A stretch of DNA of 7,658 nucleotides, taken from NCBI GenBank assembly GCA_022360535.1, contig JAKSCP010000288.1:1-7658 (forward strand), given 5' to 3'. The notes beneath the pieces are model-generated. The model saw nothing but the letters and a program-made list of their open reading frames with translations. It made no database searches and was not told where the DNA came from. A program made the translations under genes and the position numbers. Below, piece by piece: positions 1-6,793 of this stretch (the stretch's first letter is position 1; each line of letters starts with the position of its first letter). Origin of the DNA: Pseudomonadales bacterium (lineage in GTDB: Bacteria; Pseudomonadota; Gammaproteobacteria; Pseudomonadales; Pseudohongiellaceae).

Positions 1-310
1 CTCCCCAGTTTCGATAGCGATAAGGTCCCCAACCATAGCCCCAGCCGGGACCGAAATTTCCATAGTTGAAATTAATGACATTGCCGCGATAGCCATAATG
101 GCGATAGGGGCCATAGGTGCCATAGAAAGAGCCGCGACGAAATGGGCGGTTGAATCCTGAGCGATAGAAGCCTGATCGAAATGAGCGGTTGTAGCCCCAA
201 TCATTAAAACCACCATGGAAGCCACGATTGTAAAAGCGACCGTCCGCAAAGGCGGATTGACTGAGCAACAGAGCCGAGCCTAATGACAAAACGAGAACTA
301 ACTTTTTCAT
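1..310 (-). CDS. Secreted Gly/Tyr/Arg/Phe-rich protein, partial (C-terminus beyond window start)
   Basis: The frame opens at ATG 310-308 and stays open to base 1, giving 103 visible residues, so the 3' end lies outside. Residues 1-22 form a clear Sec signal peptide: MKK, a hydrophobic Leu/Val-rich core, then SAFA before Asp, with signal peptidase I cleavage likely after the last Ala. The mature part is low-complexity and rich in Gly, Tyr, Arg, Phe, Asn and Trp, with a doubled RSGF unit (about residues 42-50) followed by GY, PY and WG runs. No cysteine, catalytic motif or membrane segment is visible after the signal peptide. AGGTGA at 321-316 sits 5 bases before this ATG; a second in-frame ATG at 316-314 would add two residues. 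I do not recognise the family. Such composition is common in small envelope or surface proteins of proteobacteria, but no function should be assigned. It runs the same way as lysR upstream, across a 126-bp gap, so it probably has its own promoter. Confidence 0.8.
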   Translation of the reverse strand, partial: MKKLVLVLSLGSALLLSQSAFADGRFYNRGFHGGFNDWGYNRSFRSGFYRSGFNRPFRRGSFYGTYGPYRHYGYRGNVINFNYGNFGPGWGYGWGPYRYRNWG

Positions 311-359
311 AATCATCACCTGCCTGAGACTACCAGGAAATCCTACAAACACTCCCTCG

Positions 360-377
360 CCAGTATGAGCTTACTGG
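360..377. repeat. Short inverted repeat in the lysR / secreted-protein gap
   Basis: CCAGTA at 360-365 and TACTGG at 372-377 are perfect 6-bp inverted arms around a 6-base loop. No T-run follows on either strand, so it is not a convincing intrinsic terminator. It lies about 50 bases upstream of the secreted-protein start and could be an operator, a leader hairpin or chance. The rest of the 311-436 gap shows no clear sigma-70 promoter to my eye. Confidence 0.3.
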
Positions 378-436
378 GGCTGTCTGAATAGAAGCTTAAC
401 GGATAAGACGCTGTTTTACTGCGGAATTTAGTTCGA

Positions 437-1339
437 TTAAACCGTAGTTTCAGCGCGCAGTTCAGCGACTATGCGCTGCCCCAGGGCCTTACTGGCCGGT
501 CCTGCGGCGCTGCCCTTGGTGTAGATCAGGTAGGTGTGAATGAATCGGCTTGCCCCTTCCGATAGATTGATAATGTGTAGTTCTTCTCTATCCAGATTCT
601 CCTGAATCCAGTTGCGCGGCATGAAGGCGAACACCAGCCCCGACTTTAATAGCTTGATGCTGCTGGAGAAATGACTGACGGTCCAGCGCTGCTGGGAACC
701 CAGCCATCCCACGTCCTGTTCCCGTTTTCTCCCGGTATCCCGCATCACAACCTGTCGATGGCTGCGCAGCTCTAGATCGGAAACTTCCCCGGCGAGAACA
801 AGTGGGTGTTCCGGTGCCGCCACCGGCACCATCTCAATCTGCCGTAGCGGCGTGCCGGAGTATCCGGTAGGCACAGCACCGGTGATTACCAGATCTGCCT
901 GCTGTTCCAGAATCGCCTCAGTGGTGCCGCTGAGACTGGTCTCCAGTACTCTGATTCGGGTAAGGGGAAACTCCTGGGAAAACTCTTCGAAGACACAGAC
1001 CAGGTCATTTATCTCAACCAGCACATCCAGGCCCAGGATCACCTCGGATTCGAATCCGGAGGCCATTGATCGGGCGACGTCCTCCGCCTGACAGGCCTGG
1101 TTGATAAGCTCATCGGCGTGGCGATAGAGCACTTTTCCAGCTTCGGTCAGCTCGGCCTTGCGCCCGTTAATGGCGAGCACCGGCTGGGGCAGTAGTTCAT
1201 TGAGCCGCTGAATGGCGTAGCTCACCGATGACTGACTCTTATTGAGCTGCTCCGCCGCCTGCACATAGGACCCGGCATCCACCACCGTTTTGAAGGCTAG
1301 CCACTGTTCCAATGAGATTCTGGGGAGTTTGATATTCAT
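437..1339 (-). CDS. LysR-type transcriptional regulator, divergent from azoR
   Basis: A 300-residue protein of normal LysR-family length. Residues about 10-68 form the winged helix-turn-helix: AFKTVVDAGSYVQAAEQLN, then SQSSVSYAIQRLNELL, ending in the wing motif LTEAG. Residues about 95-295 fit the effector-binding domain, with the usual alternating beta-alpha pattern (VILGLDVLVEI, ADLVITG, MVPVAAPEHPL, SGLVFAFMPR). The usual LxxRxxR stretch after the recognition helix is replaced by PQPVLAINGRKAEL. The protein is expected to act in the cytoplasm as a tetramer, with a small molecule as inducer. Divergence from azoR-pirin-methyltransferase is the classic layout for control of the neighbouring operon plus autorepression. 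The ATG at 1339-1337 has no Shine-Dalgarno sequence. No ATG, GTG or TTG lies upstream in frame before a TGA, so this is the first usable start. The inducer is unknown; quinones or other aromatic electrophiles are a context guess. Confidence 0.93.
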   Translation of the reverse strand: MNIKLPRISLEQWLAFKTVVDAGSYVQAAEQLNKSQSSVSYAIQRLNELLPQPVLAINGRKAELTEAGKVLYRHADELINQACQAEDVARSMASGFESEVILGLDVLVEINDLVCVFEEFSQEFPLTRIRVLETSLSGTTEAILEQQADLVITGAVPTGYSGTPLRQIEMVPVAAPEHPLVLAGEVSDLELRSHRQVVMRDTGRKREQDVGWLGSQQRWTVSHFSSSIKLLKSGLVFAFMPRNWIQENLDREELHIINLSEGASRFIHTYLIYTKGSAAGPASKALGQRIVAELRAETTV

Positions 1340-1356
1340 ATCGATAAATTCGATAT
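1338..1356. promoter_or_regulatory. Predicted LysR-family operator (T-N11-A palindrome)
   Basis: ATATCGA (1338-1344) and TCGATAT (1350-1356) are perfect 7-bp inverted arms around TAAAT. T1341 and A1353 give the exact T-N11-A core typical of LysR-family recognition sites. The palindrome overlaps the predicted lysR -10 at 1360-1355 and the first two bases of the lysR start codon, so bound regulator should block lysR transcription. A second partial site, ATTC-AATC-GAAT (1378-1389), carries ATCGAAT, the complement of ATTCGAT in the first site. It could be the activation half-site towards azoR. The pattern is seen directly; binding is inferred. Confidence 0.7.
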
Positions 1357-1383
1357 TAAATAGGCAAAAATTGCGTCATTCAA
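1355..1383 (-). promoter_or_regulatory. Predicted sigma-70 promoter of the lysR gene
   Basis: On the minus strand, TTGAAT (1383-1378) is a -35 matching 4 of 6 consensus bases. TTTAAT (1360-1355) is a -10 matching 5 of 6, and the spacer is exactly 17 bp. Transcription would begin near 1348, leaving only about 8-9 bases before the ATG at 1339. That explains the absence of a ribosome binding site and predicts a nearly leaderless mRNA. Confidence 0.5.
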
Positions 1384-1446
1384 TCGAATAATATGCTCTA
1401 TCTTAGCGCCTATCAATCAAATCACACAGTTTGTGCCCGAGAGGGC

Positions 1447-1452
1447 GAGGAG
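1447..1452 (+). promoter_or_regulatory. Ribosome binding site of azoR
   Basis: GAGGAG lies 7 bases before ATG 1460 and fixes that start. Upstream, between 1390 and 1446, I find only weak -10 candidates (TATGCT at 1392, TATCTT at 1399) without a well-spaced -35. This is what an activator-dependent LysR-controlled promoter would look like. Confidence 0.75.
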
Positions 1453-1459
1453 CTAAGGC

Positions 1460-2104
1460 ATGAAGAAAGTACTGAGACTGCACACCAGTTTGTTCAAGGA
1501 GAACAGTGTGTCTTCACAGCTCGTGCAAGAGCTGACCGAGTCGCTGGCCGACCGCGGAGATACGCTGGACATCGTGGATAGAGATTTTCGGGAATCGCCA
1601 ATCCCGCATCTGGACGCAGAGCGATTACAGGCACTGTCAACCGCAAAGGACGAGCGATCTGCCAAGCAAACCGCACTGGTAGATTATTCTGATTCGCTTA
1701 TTGAGGAAGTACAGGAGGCTGACGTCCTGATCATCGCATTGCCTATGTACAACTTTTCCGTGCCCTCGATGTTTAAGGCATGGTTTGATCATGTGGCGAG
1801 AGCCGGGGTTACCTTTGCGTATACCGAACAGGGCCCCAAGGGTTTACTGGAAGGCAAAAAAGCCTACCTGGTTTCTGCCATGGGCGGCAGTCACGAGCCG
1901 GGCCAAACAGATTTCTTGCGACCCTACGTTAAGCTGTTGATGAATTTCGTCGGTATCGAAGATGTGGAATTTGTCACCGCTCGTGGATTGAATATGGCCG
2001 ATGATGTGCGCCAGCAGGGAATAGAAGAAGCCCGGGCGGACATCGAAAGGCTGGTCATTCAACATTCAAACAATCATCAACCAACAGAGGAGGTAGCAGC
2101 ATGA
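1460..2104 (+). CDS. azoR: FMN-dependent NADH azoreductase / quinone reductase
   Basis: A 214-residue flavodoxin-fold protein closely resembling E. coli AzoR, which is about 200 residues long. Visible marks are the N-terminal phosphate-binding loop (HTSLFKENSVSSQL, residues 8-21), the FMN-binding PMYNFSVP at 95-102, the AzoR signature FDHVARAGVTFAYTEQGP at 109-126, and MGGSHEPG at 141-148 next to the isoalloxazine ring. The family works as a cytoplasmic homodimer and uses NADH for two-electron reduction of azo dyes and, probably physiologically, quinones. It is the first gene of the operon. Its TGA overlaps the ATG of the pirin gene (ATGA, 2101-2104), giving translational coupling. The last 15 residues (HSNNHQPTEEVAA region) extend past the E. 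coli length, and their codons carry the pirin Shine-Dalgarno. Control by the divergent LysR protein is likely. Family assignment is strong; the native substrate is not shown. Confidence 0.95.
   Translation: MKKVLRLHTSLFKENSVSSQLVQELTESLADRGDTLDIVDRDFRESPIPHLDAERLQALSTAKDERSAKQTALVDYSDSLIEEVQEADVLIIALPMYNFSVPSMFKAWFDHVARAGVTFAYTEQGPKGLLEGKKAYLVSAMGGSHEPGQTDFLRPYVKLLMNFVGIEDVEFVTARGLNMADDVRQQGIEEARADIERLVIQHSNNHQPTEEVAA
2086..2093 (+). promoter_or_regulatory. Ribosome binding site of the pirin gene
   Basis: AGAGGAGG lies inside the last codons of azoR, 7 bases before ATG 2101. It is a near-complete anti-16S match. Together with the ATGA stop/start overlap it supports strong coupled translation of pirin. 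Confidence 0.8.
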
Positions 2105-2952
2105 GTGAAATAAGACGAGAGTTACAAGAAGTTCTTGTTGCCCAGACTGGCAGCGATGGCGATGGTGTAAAGCTGAAGCGGGTATTCGGCGGCCAGGACC
2201 TGGCACGCTTTGACCCTTTCCTGTTGATGGATGAGTTCGGTTCTGACGAAGCGGCCGATTACATCGGTGGTTTTCCACCCCATCCTCACCGCGGATTCGA
2301 AACGGTGACCTACATGCTCGAAGGTTACATGGAGCACCGGGATCACATGGATAACGTCGGCAAGCTGGGTCCAGGTGATGTGCAATGGATGAAAGCAGGG
2401 TCAGGTGTCATTCATTCTGAAATGCCGCAGCAGGAAGAAGGCCGTATGCGCGGTTTTCAACTCTGGGTCAATCTGGCAGCAGATGAGAAGATGACACCAG
2501 CGTCATACCAGGATATCGATGCCGCTGATATCCCTGGCTATGAGCAGGATGGCCTGCATATCCGAGCCATAGCCGGCAGCTTGAGTGTTAACAACCAGGT
2601 AACTGCCGGCAAAGTGCAGGGCTTGACCACGGAGCCAGGCTATCTGGATCTACACATCGATGAGACTCAGGAGCTCACAGTGCAGATTCCCGATGGTCAT
2701 AATGTCCTGGTCTATGTCTACGAAGGAAGTGCTAACATCGCAGGCAGTGACTATGTGTTGAGCGCAGGTAAACTTGGCCGCTTGTCACATGATGGCGATT
2801 TAAGCCTTCATGCAGAAGCGGGTACAAGATTGCTGGTCATTTCGGGTAAGCCGCTCAAAGAACCCATTGTTCACTACGGACCCTTTGTAATGAACACCAT
2901 GGAAGAGATCGAACAGGCGGTGAAGGACTACAGCAGCGGCCGTTTAGTGTGA
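2101..2952 (+). CDS. Pirin family two-cupin protein
   Basis: A 283-residue protein, the full two-domain length of human pirin (about 290) rather than the shorter YhhW type. The N-terminal cupin carries all four metal ligands at the family's spacing: H61 and H63 in FPPHPHRGFET, then H105 and E107 in GSGVIHSEMP. The QLWVNL segment (120-125) and C-terminal GPFVMNTMEEIEQAVKDY (about 260-277) are standard pirin features. The second cupin lacks an equivalent metal site, as in the family. Bacterial pirins bind Fe or another divalent metal, and some show quercetin 2,3-dioxygenase activity; others bind protein partners. Placement directly after azoR suggests a joint role with quinone-like or flavonoid compounds. 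The next gene starts 1 base after its TGA. The intact metal site argues for an active protein, while the actual reaction is unknown. Confidence 0.95.
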   Translation: MSEIRRELQEVLVAQTGSDGDGVKLKRVFGGQDLARFDPFLLMDEFGSDEAADYIGGFPPHPHRGFETVTYMLEGYMEHRDHMDNVGKLGPGDVQWMKAGSGVIHSEMPQQEEGRMRGFQLWVNLAADEKMTPASYQDIDAADIPGYEQDGLHIRAIAGSLSVNNQVTAGKVQGLTTEPGYLDLHIDETQELTVQIPDGHNVLVYVYEGSANIAGSDYVLSAGKLGRLSHDGDLSLHAEAGTRLLVISGKPLKEPIVHYGPFVMNTMEEIEQAVKDYSSGRLV

Positions 2953-2953
2953 A

Positions 2954-3826
2954 GTGACAGCAAGATCAGACCCAGAGGCTATAGCGAGCGAAGACTTTCT
3001 AGCGAACAATGCGAAGGAAGTCTTCTTTGCTGCGCCCAGGACTTGCAACCCGCAAGTCGGATGCGCGGAGTATCATCGATTGTGGCCTCTGGCGAGACTG
3101 GCAAAAGTTCACGGTACCCAGTTAGCTGGTGCAGATTTTTTCTGCGAAGCATTTACCGAATTTCCCAAAACCGAAATCAAGAGACTGCTGATCTGTGGTG
3201 CAGCTGATACCGGTCTATTAGCGACCCTCTGCGGATGCCTGACAGACCGATTGTCTGAAGTCAGGATCATACTGGCTGACCGTTGCCAGACGGTTATAGA
3301 CCAAAACCGGAGATTGGCAGAGCGTTTAAATCTCTCTGCAGAGTTTCTCGTCTCCGAGTTTAGTGAACTGCAGATAGCCCCTGTTGATGTAATCGTTTCC
3401 CATTCCTTACTGCCATTTTTTACTTTCGAGCAAAGAGTTTCCCTGCTCGAACTATGGAGACAGCTTCTCAATCCGGGCGGTCGGGTGCTCTTCTCCAATT
3501 CGGTGTTCACTTCGGCTCCCTCCGTAGATCGAGTCTCCAGATTTCAATTCGATCGCTCCGGCATTCTCTCTGTGGCGAAGCAATTGCAGTTTTCTGCAGA
3601 ACAGCTTACGCAACTTCAGCAATCGCTGGATGTCATGATGGAGAAGAGTTCCACGACCCTCGTGCGTCCCGTAGAAGAGGAATTGATCGCCCAGATAAAC
3701 CAGGCTGGGTTTGAGATTAAGAGCTGGAATCGAATCGCATCCGGCATTGCTGAAAGAGGACCTTATTCAAGCAGCGACAGCACCGAACGAATACGAGTTG
3801 AAGCCTGTTTGGCGACTAAAAGCTAA
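2954..3826 (+). CDS. Class I SAM-dependent methyltransferase-like protein
   Basis: A 290-residue protein with a Rossmann-type methyltransferase core at about 77-185. It has a beta1/motif I equivalent RLLICGAADTGLLATL (77-92), beta2 RIILADR ending in D109, beta4 VDVIVSHSLLPFF (144-156), and the beta5 entry LLNPGGRVLFSN (171-182). Motif I is degenerate: ICGAADTG replaces the usual DxGCGxG, so a charged residue is missing and SAM binding is plausible rather than certain. The first 75 residues hold cysteines at 31, 37 and 64. The C-terminal 105 residues are helical, with a Gln-rich stretch, and may form the substrate lid. The start is GTG 2954, one base after the pirin TGA. There is no Shine-Dalgarno and no better in-frame ATG, so it probably depends on reinitiation from pirin. 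Context suggests O- or N-methylation of a compound handled by AzoR and pirin, which is a guess. Its stop overlaps the tail of the convergent transporter gene by 11 bp. Confidence 0.75.
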   Translation: MTARSDPEAIASEDFLANNAKEVFFAAPRTCNPQVGCAEYHRLWPLARLAKVHGTQLAGADFFCEAFTEFPKTEIKRLLICGAADTGLLATLCGCLTDRLSEVRIILADRCQTVIDQNRRLAERLNLSAEFLVSEFSELQIAPVDVIVSHSLLPFFTFEQRVSLLELWRQLLNPGGRVLFSNSVFTSAPSVDRVSRFQFDRSGILSVAKQLQFSAEQLTQLQQSLDVMMEKSSTTLVRPVEEELIAQINQAGFEIKSWNRIASGIAERGPYSSSDSTERIRVEACLATKS

Positions 3827-5759
3827 ACAACCATCCAGGTGGTATCACCAGACCATTCAGTTCGTTGGCGATATAGTAACTGCCTAGTCCTGATAACAGG
3901 GCTGCAGCCACTAAAAGCAGCAAACGTCGACCCGCCATCGCCCTGCTGAATACGGCCAGGCTCAAAACTGTGGTCGCTATCGCAACATGGAAACCCAGTA
4001 GCCACAGCAGTAAGGGAAAGACCGCAAGCAGTAACAAAGGCTGGTTACCAATGGCTGTGCTCAGGACTCCATTGATTCCGATTTTGATATCAGCTCCTGA
4101 AAATTCTCGAGCGGATTGGATCACCGTAAACGCCGCGCATAGCCACAGTGATAATGAGACTGCGAGGGTAATTGAAGAGTAGCTTTCAGTAATAGATACC
4201 AACAGACAGATCGAACTCAGTGCCAACAGAGGTAACGCCACGCAGAGGTCGGCAGCATGAAAACGATTTTCGAATTTCAGATTTGATGGCGATGCGCGAA
4301 CAAAAACCATCGATGCAATAATCATCACAATCACCACCAACCCGACTGGCCGCTCTAAAGGGGCGATGCGCTCCAATTCGATAAGTCTCATACTGATACT
4401 TAAGTTTCTTTCAAGAAACTCACCCAGGATGAAAGCGATGACCAGGGGAACGATGGGCCATTGCAGACGTTTGAAGCCATAGCCAATCAGACCGAAGGCA
4501 ATGGCGATATACACTTCAGCGACGGACCCATTCAGTTGCAGCACTAACAACAGACAAACCAGTATCAAGGGTAAAGCCGCTTTTTGAAGTGGCAAATGCT
4601 GCAACCTGGCGAGCTGAGGTGCGCTGACAATGCCTAACACCGAAGTCAGTAAGTTCGAAATCAGCAGCGCGAAAATCAGTGTGGTAGTGAGGTGTAATTG
4701 ACTACTGAGCATGGGTGTGCCCGGAACAATACCGTGCAGCAATAACGCGGTGAGCAGGAAGATCCCAGCCTCGCTGCCGGGAATGCCGAGAGCGATTGCG
4801 GGTACCAATGAACCACCGTCTTTGGCATCCATCGCCGCTTCTGGGGCGATCAGTCCACGAATATCGCCTTTGCCAAACTGTTCGTTATCCTTGCTAAAGG
4901 CTTGCGCCTGGCCATAGGAAATAAATCCGGCCGCGGTGCCGCCAATGCCAGGAATGATGCCGATGACTGTGCCCAGCAGTGAAGACCGGAGGGCCAGCCA
5001 TTTTTCCGTGATGACCGCACGGATACCCGCCGCTGTCGAATCGCCGGGTTGAGCTTCAGTGTTCCAGCCGCTGTCATGTTTCGTATCGCGCCAGCGCACA
5101 ATTTCGGCAAGCGTGAACAAGCCTATCAACATTGGAATGGTGCTCACTCCCTGCACCAGGCCATCGAAACCGAAAGTGAATCGGTGGGTTGCGGTCACGG
5201 GGTCAGCTCCCACCAAGGCCAGCAGCAAACCCAGTGCACACATCACCAGCGACTTGAAAGTATTGGTTGTGGGCAGGGCCACAATCGAAGCGAGTCCCCA
5301 TACACCTAACAACAAACGTTCCCAGGAGCCGAGTTGTGGAACAATGAGATTGAGAAATGGCAGCACCATCAGCAACACCGCAACACCGAAGATGGATCCC
5401 AGGCCAGTCGCCGTCGCGGCGCAGGCAATTGCGGTGCGTGGAAAACCATTTCTGGCAAGGGGATAACCATCGATTAGTGCCGCAGCGTTCGGCGGACTGC
5501 CGGGAATATTGAAGAGGATGGCAGTGATTGAACCCATGAAGGTTGCGCCACCAACCAGAGCGCCGAACAGAAGCAGAATCGATTCCTGTGACCATGCCAG
5601 GGTGCCTAGAAGCACAATCGACATCAGGCTGGCGCTGCCAACACCGGGAAGAAATGAAGTAGTCATCGCTACCAGGGTACCGGCAACAATAATTAGCAGC
5701 CCTTGCAATGAGAATGCGTTGTTGATTCCGATCAGAACTGCTTCGATATACGAAGACAT
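3816..5759 (-). CDS. TTT-family transporter permease, TctA fused to a C-terminal TctB-like domain
   Basis: A 647-residue polytopic inner-membrane protein, about 150 residues longer than ordinary TctA (about 500). Residues 1-490 carry both TctA repeats. The first has FLPGVGSASLMS (36-47), then NIPGSPPNAAALIDGYPLA (84-102). The second has GIIPGIGGTAAGF (267-279), FGKGDIRGLIAPEAA (295-309) and GIPGSEAGIFLLTALLLHG (325-343). Residues about 500-647 hold roughly four hydrophobic helices plus a terminal GxLIPPGW-like end (GLVIPPGWLF). This matches the size and layout of TctB (DUF1468), normally a separate small subunit; I see no other tctB in the window. With a periplasmic TctC-type protein the family drives cation-coupled uptake of carboxylates such as citrate, tricarballylate or dicarboxylates. 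ATG 5759 lies one base after the tctC TAG, with no strong Shine-Dalgarno, so coupling is likely. The substrate is unknown. TctA assignment is firm; the TctB fusion is a strong inference from length and helix pattern. Confidence 0.9.
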   Translation of the reverse strand: MSSYIEAVLIGINNAFSLQGLLIIVAGTLVAMTTSFLPGVGSASLMSIVLLGTLAWSQESILLLFGALVGGATFMGSITAILFNIPGSPPNAAALIDGYPLARNGFPRTAIACAATATGLGSIFGVAVLLMVLPFLNLIVPQLGSWERLLLGVWGLASIVALPTTNTFKSLVMCALGLLLALVGADPVTATHRFTFGFDGLVQGVSTIPMLIGLFTLAEIVRWRDTKHDSGWNTEAQPGDSTAAGIRAVITEKWLALRSSLLGTVIGIIPGIGGTAAGFISYGQAQAFSKDNEQFGKGDIRGLIAPEAAMDAKDGGSLVPAIALGIPGSEAGIFLLTALLLHGIVPGTPMLSSQLHLTTTLIFALLISNLLTSVLGIVSAPQLARLQHLPLQKAALPLILVCLLLVLQLNGSVAEVYIAIAFGLIGYGFKRLQWPIVPLVIAFILGEFLERNLSISMRLIELERIAPLERPVGLVVIVMIIASMVFVRASPSNLKFENRFHAADLCVALPLLALSSICLLVSITESYSSITLAVSLSLWLCAAFTVIQSAREFSGADIKIGINGVLSTAIGNQPLLLLAVFPLLLWLLGFHVAIATTVLSLAVFSRAMAGRRLLLLVAAALLSGLGSYYIANELNGLVIPPGWLFSF

Positions 5760-5760
5760 T

Positions 5761-6783
5761 CTATTGAGAGACCGCCTCGAGCGCAGTCGTGAGTTCAGCG
5801 CGGTATTTTTCGATCAGTGCCTGGTCAGCCAATAGTCTTGCGGAGGCGGCCTCGGCGTCGAGCGGTGTCAGGACTTGCCGGTTGCGCGCCATGGCCTCAC
5901 TCAGCTCGGGGCTGAACAGCGTATTGTCGATGTGTGCTTGCAGGCAGGTCAGGGTTTCATTGGAAACCTGACGCGATGCATAAACAGCGCGCAATGGTTG
6001 CGTGAGTTGAATAATATCGGAAGCCATTTGCATTCGGCGTTGTCGGGTTGTGGTGTCCGATCCGCTGGTGAGTTGCTCGACTAATCCGCCACTACCTGCA
6101 AGGTAGGGCGTGTCAGGAAATTCCGCAGCAGGTTCACTGCCCAACACCAGCAACGGTTGAATCGGATTTCCGGCTGTGGCTCTGACCGCGCTGGCCATGG
6201 ACGTTGAAGAGATGTCGATCTCACCTCTGAGCAGGGCGGAGATTGCTTCGCTGTTACTTCGAAACCCCAATACAGTAGACACTGACTGTTCCAGTAACTG
6301 GCCAACCAGGCCAAAGCGCAAGGCTGAATCATAAGCATCCACAGAAAATGCGACCAGCGATCGATCCTGGTGCTCATCCCATTGGAAGTCTTCATGGGCA
6401 ATCCAAACTTCCCGATCAATGGTTAGTACGCCCAACACATGAAAGGCATCGAGGGAGAAGAGTTCTTCTGTCCCCATGGGGTTCATGGCCAGTTCGCGAC
6501 TCATCAGCCCAATCGTGAGTTGATCGTCTGTGCCATCGATGACGGCTTTTGCCGCAAGATACCCATTACCGCCGGTGATATTCAGTACATAGGTACGGGC
6601 CTGACTCTCCTGTTCGAACTGAGCAGCCAGCGCTCTGATGCTTCTGTCCCAACCTCCTCCCGGACTCGCGCCAACCACAAACCGTACCTGCTTATCCGCA
6701 AAGGCCGTTGTGCAGGCAGTATCCGATTGTCCGAATGCCAGCGGTATTCCACATAAAAGAAGTATGAAGGCAGCCAGTTTCAC
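5761..6783 (-). CDS. TctC-like periplasmic substrate-binding protein of the TTT system
   Basis: A 340-residue protein beginning with a Sec signal peptide (MKLAAF, a Leu-rich core, IPLAFG before QS, cleavage near residue 18). C11 in LLLCG has a Leu before it, so a lipobox is unlikely. The mature protein shows the TctC/Bug hallmark VRFVVGASPGGGWDRSIRALA (33-53), a reduced second loop ITGGNGYLAAKAVI (69-82), and LLRGEIDISSTSMASAV (184-200), which fits the second-lobe ligand site. The motifs are divergent from classic Bug proteins, so substrate cannot be deduced. C24 and C280 could form a disulfide. The start is GTG 6783: AGGA at 6797-6794, overlapping the TAG of the preceding ligase gene, lies 10 bases upstream. 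The gene sits 12 bp after the ATP-grasp ligase and 1 bp before the fused tctA-tctB, so all three appear to form one operon. Its role would be to capture a carboxylate in the periplasm and hand it to the permease. Confidence 0.85.
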   Translation of the reverse strand: MKLAAFILLLCGIPLAFGQSDTACTTAFADKQVRFVVGASPGGGWDRSIRALAAQFEQESQARTYVLNITGGNGYLAAKAVIDGTDDQLTIGLMSRELAMNPMGTEELFSLDAFHVLGVLTIDREVWIAHEDFQWDEHQDRSLVAFSVDAYDSALRFGLVGQLLEQSVSTVLGFRSNSEAISALLRGEIDISSTSMASAVRATAGNPIQPLLVLGSEPAAEFPDTPYLAGSGGLVEQLTSGSDTTTRQRRMQMASDIIQLTQPLRAVYASRQVSNETLTCLQAHIDNTLFSPELSEAMARNRQVLTPLDAEAASARLLADQALIEKYRAELTTALEAVSQ

Positions 6784-6793
6784 AATGAGATTA

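Noticed and set aside
360..377. Hairpin considered as the lysR terminator.
   Set aside because: The stem is only 6 bp and no U-tract follows on the minus strand, so it is listed only as an inverted repeat.
852..1091. Plus-strand open frame inside lysR.
   Set aside because: No ribosome site, no family resemblance, and it lies fully antisense to a well-supported regulator; it is a shadow frame.
3109..3510. Minus-strand 133-codon open frame opposite the methyltransferase-like gene.
   Set aside because: No ribosome site or recognisable domain, and the plus-strand frame has coherent methyltransferase motifs.
5059..5466. Plus-strand 135-codon open frame opposite the tctA region.
   Set aside because: It is antisense to conserved TctA motifs, and its composition (Ser, Pro, Lys, Thr rich) is what the reverse of a membrane-protein gene gives; no start signal is visible.
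5761..6783. TctC-like protein as a lipoprotein through C11.
   Set aside because: The residue before the cysteine is Leu, not Gly, Ala or Ser as a lipobox needs, and a signal peptidase I site follows at about residue 18.
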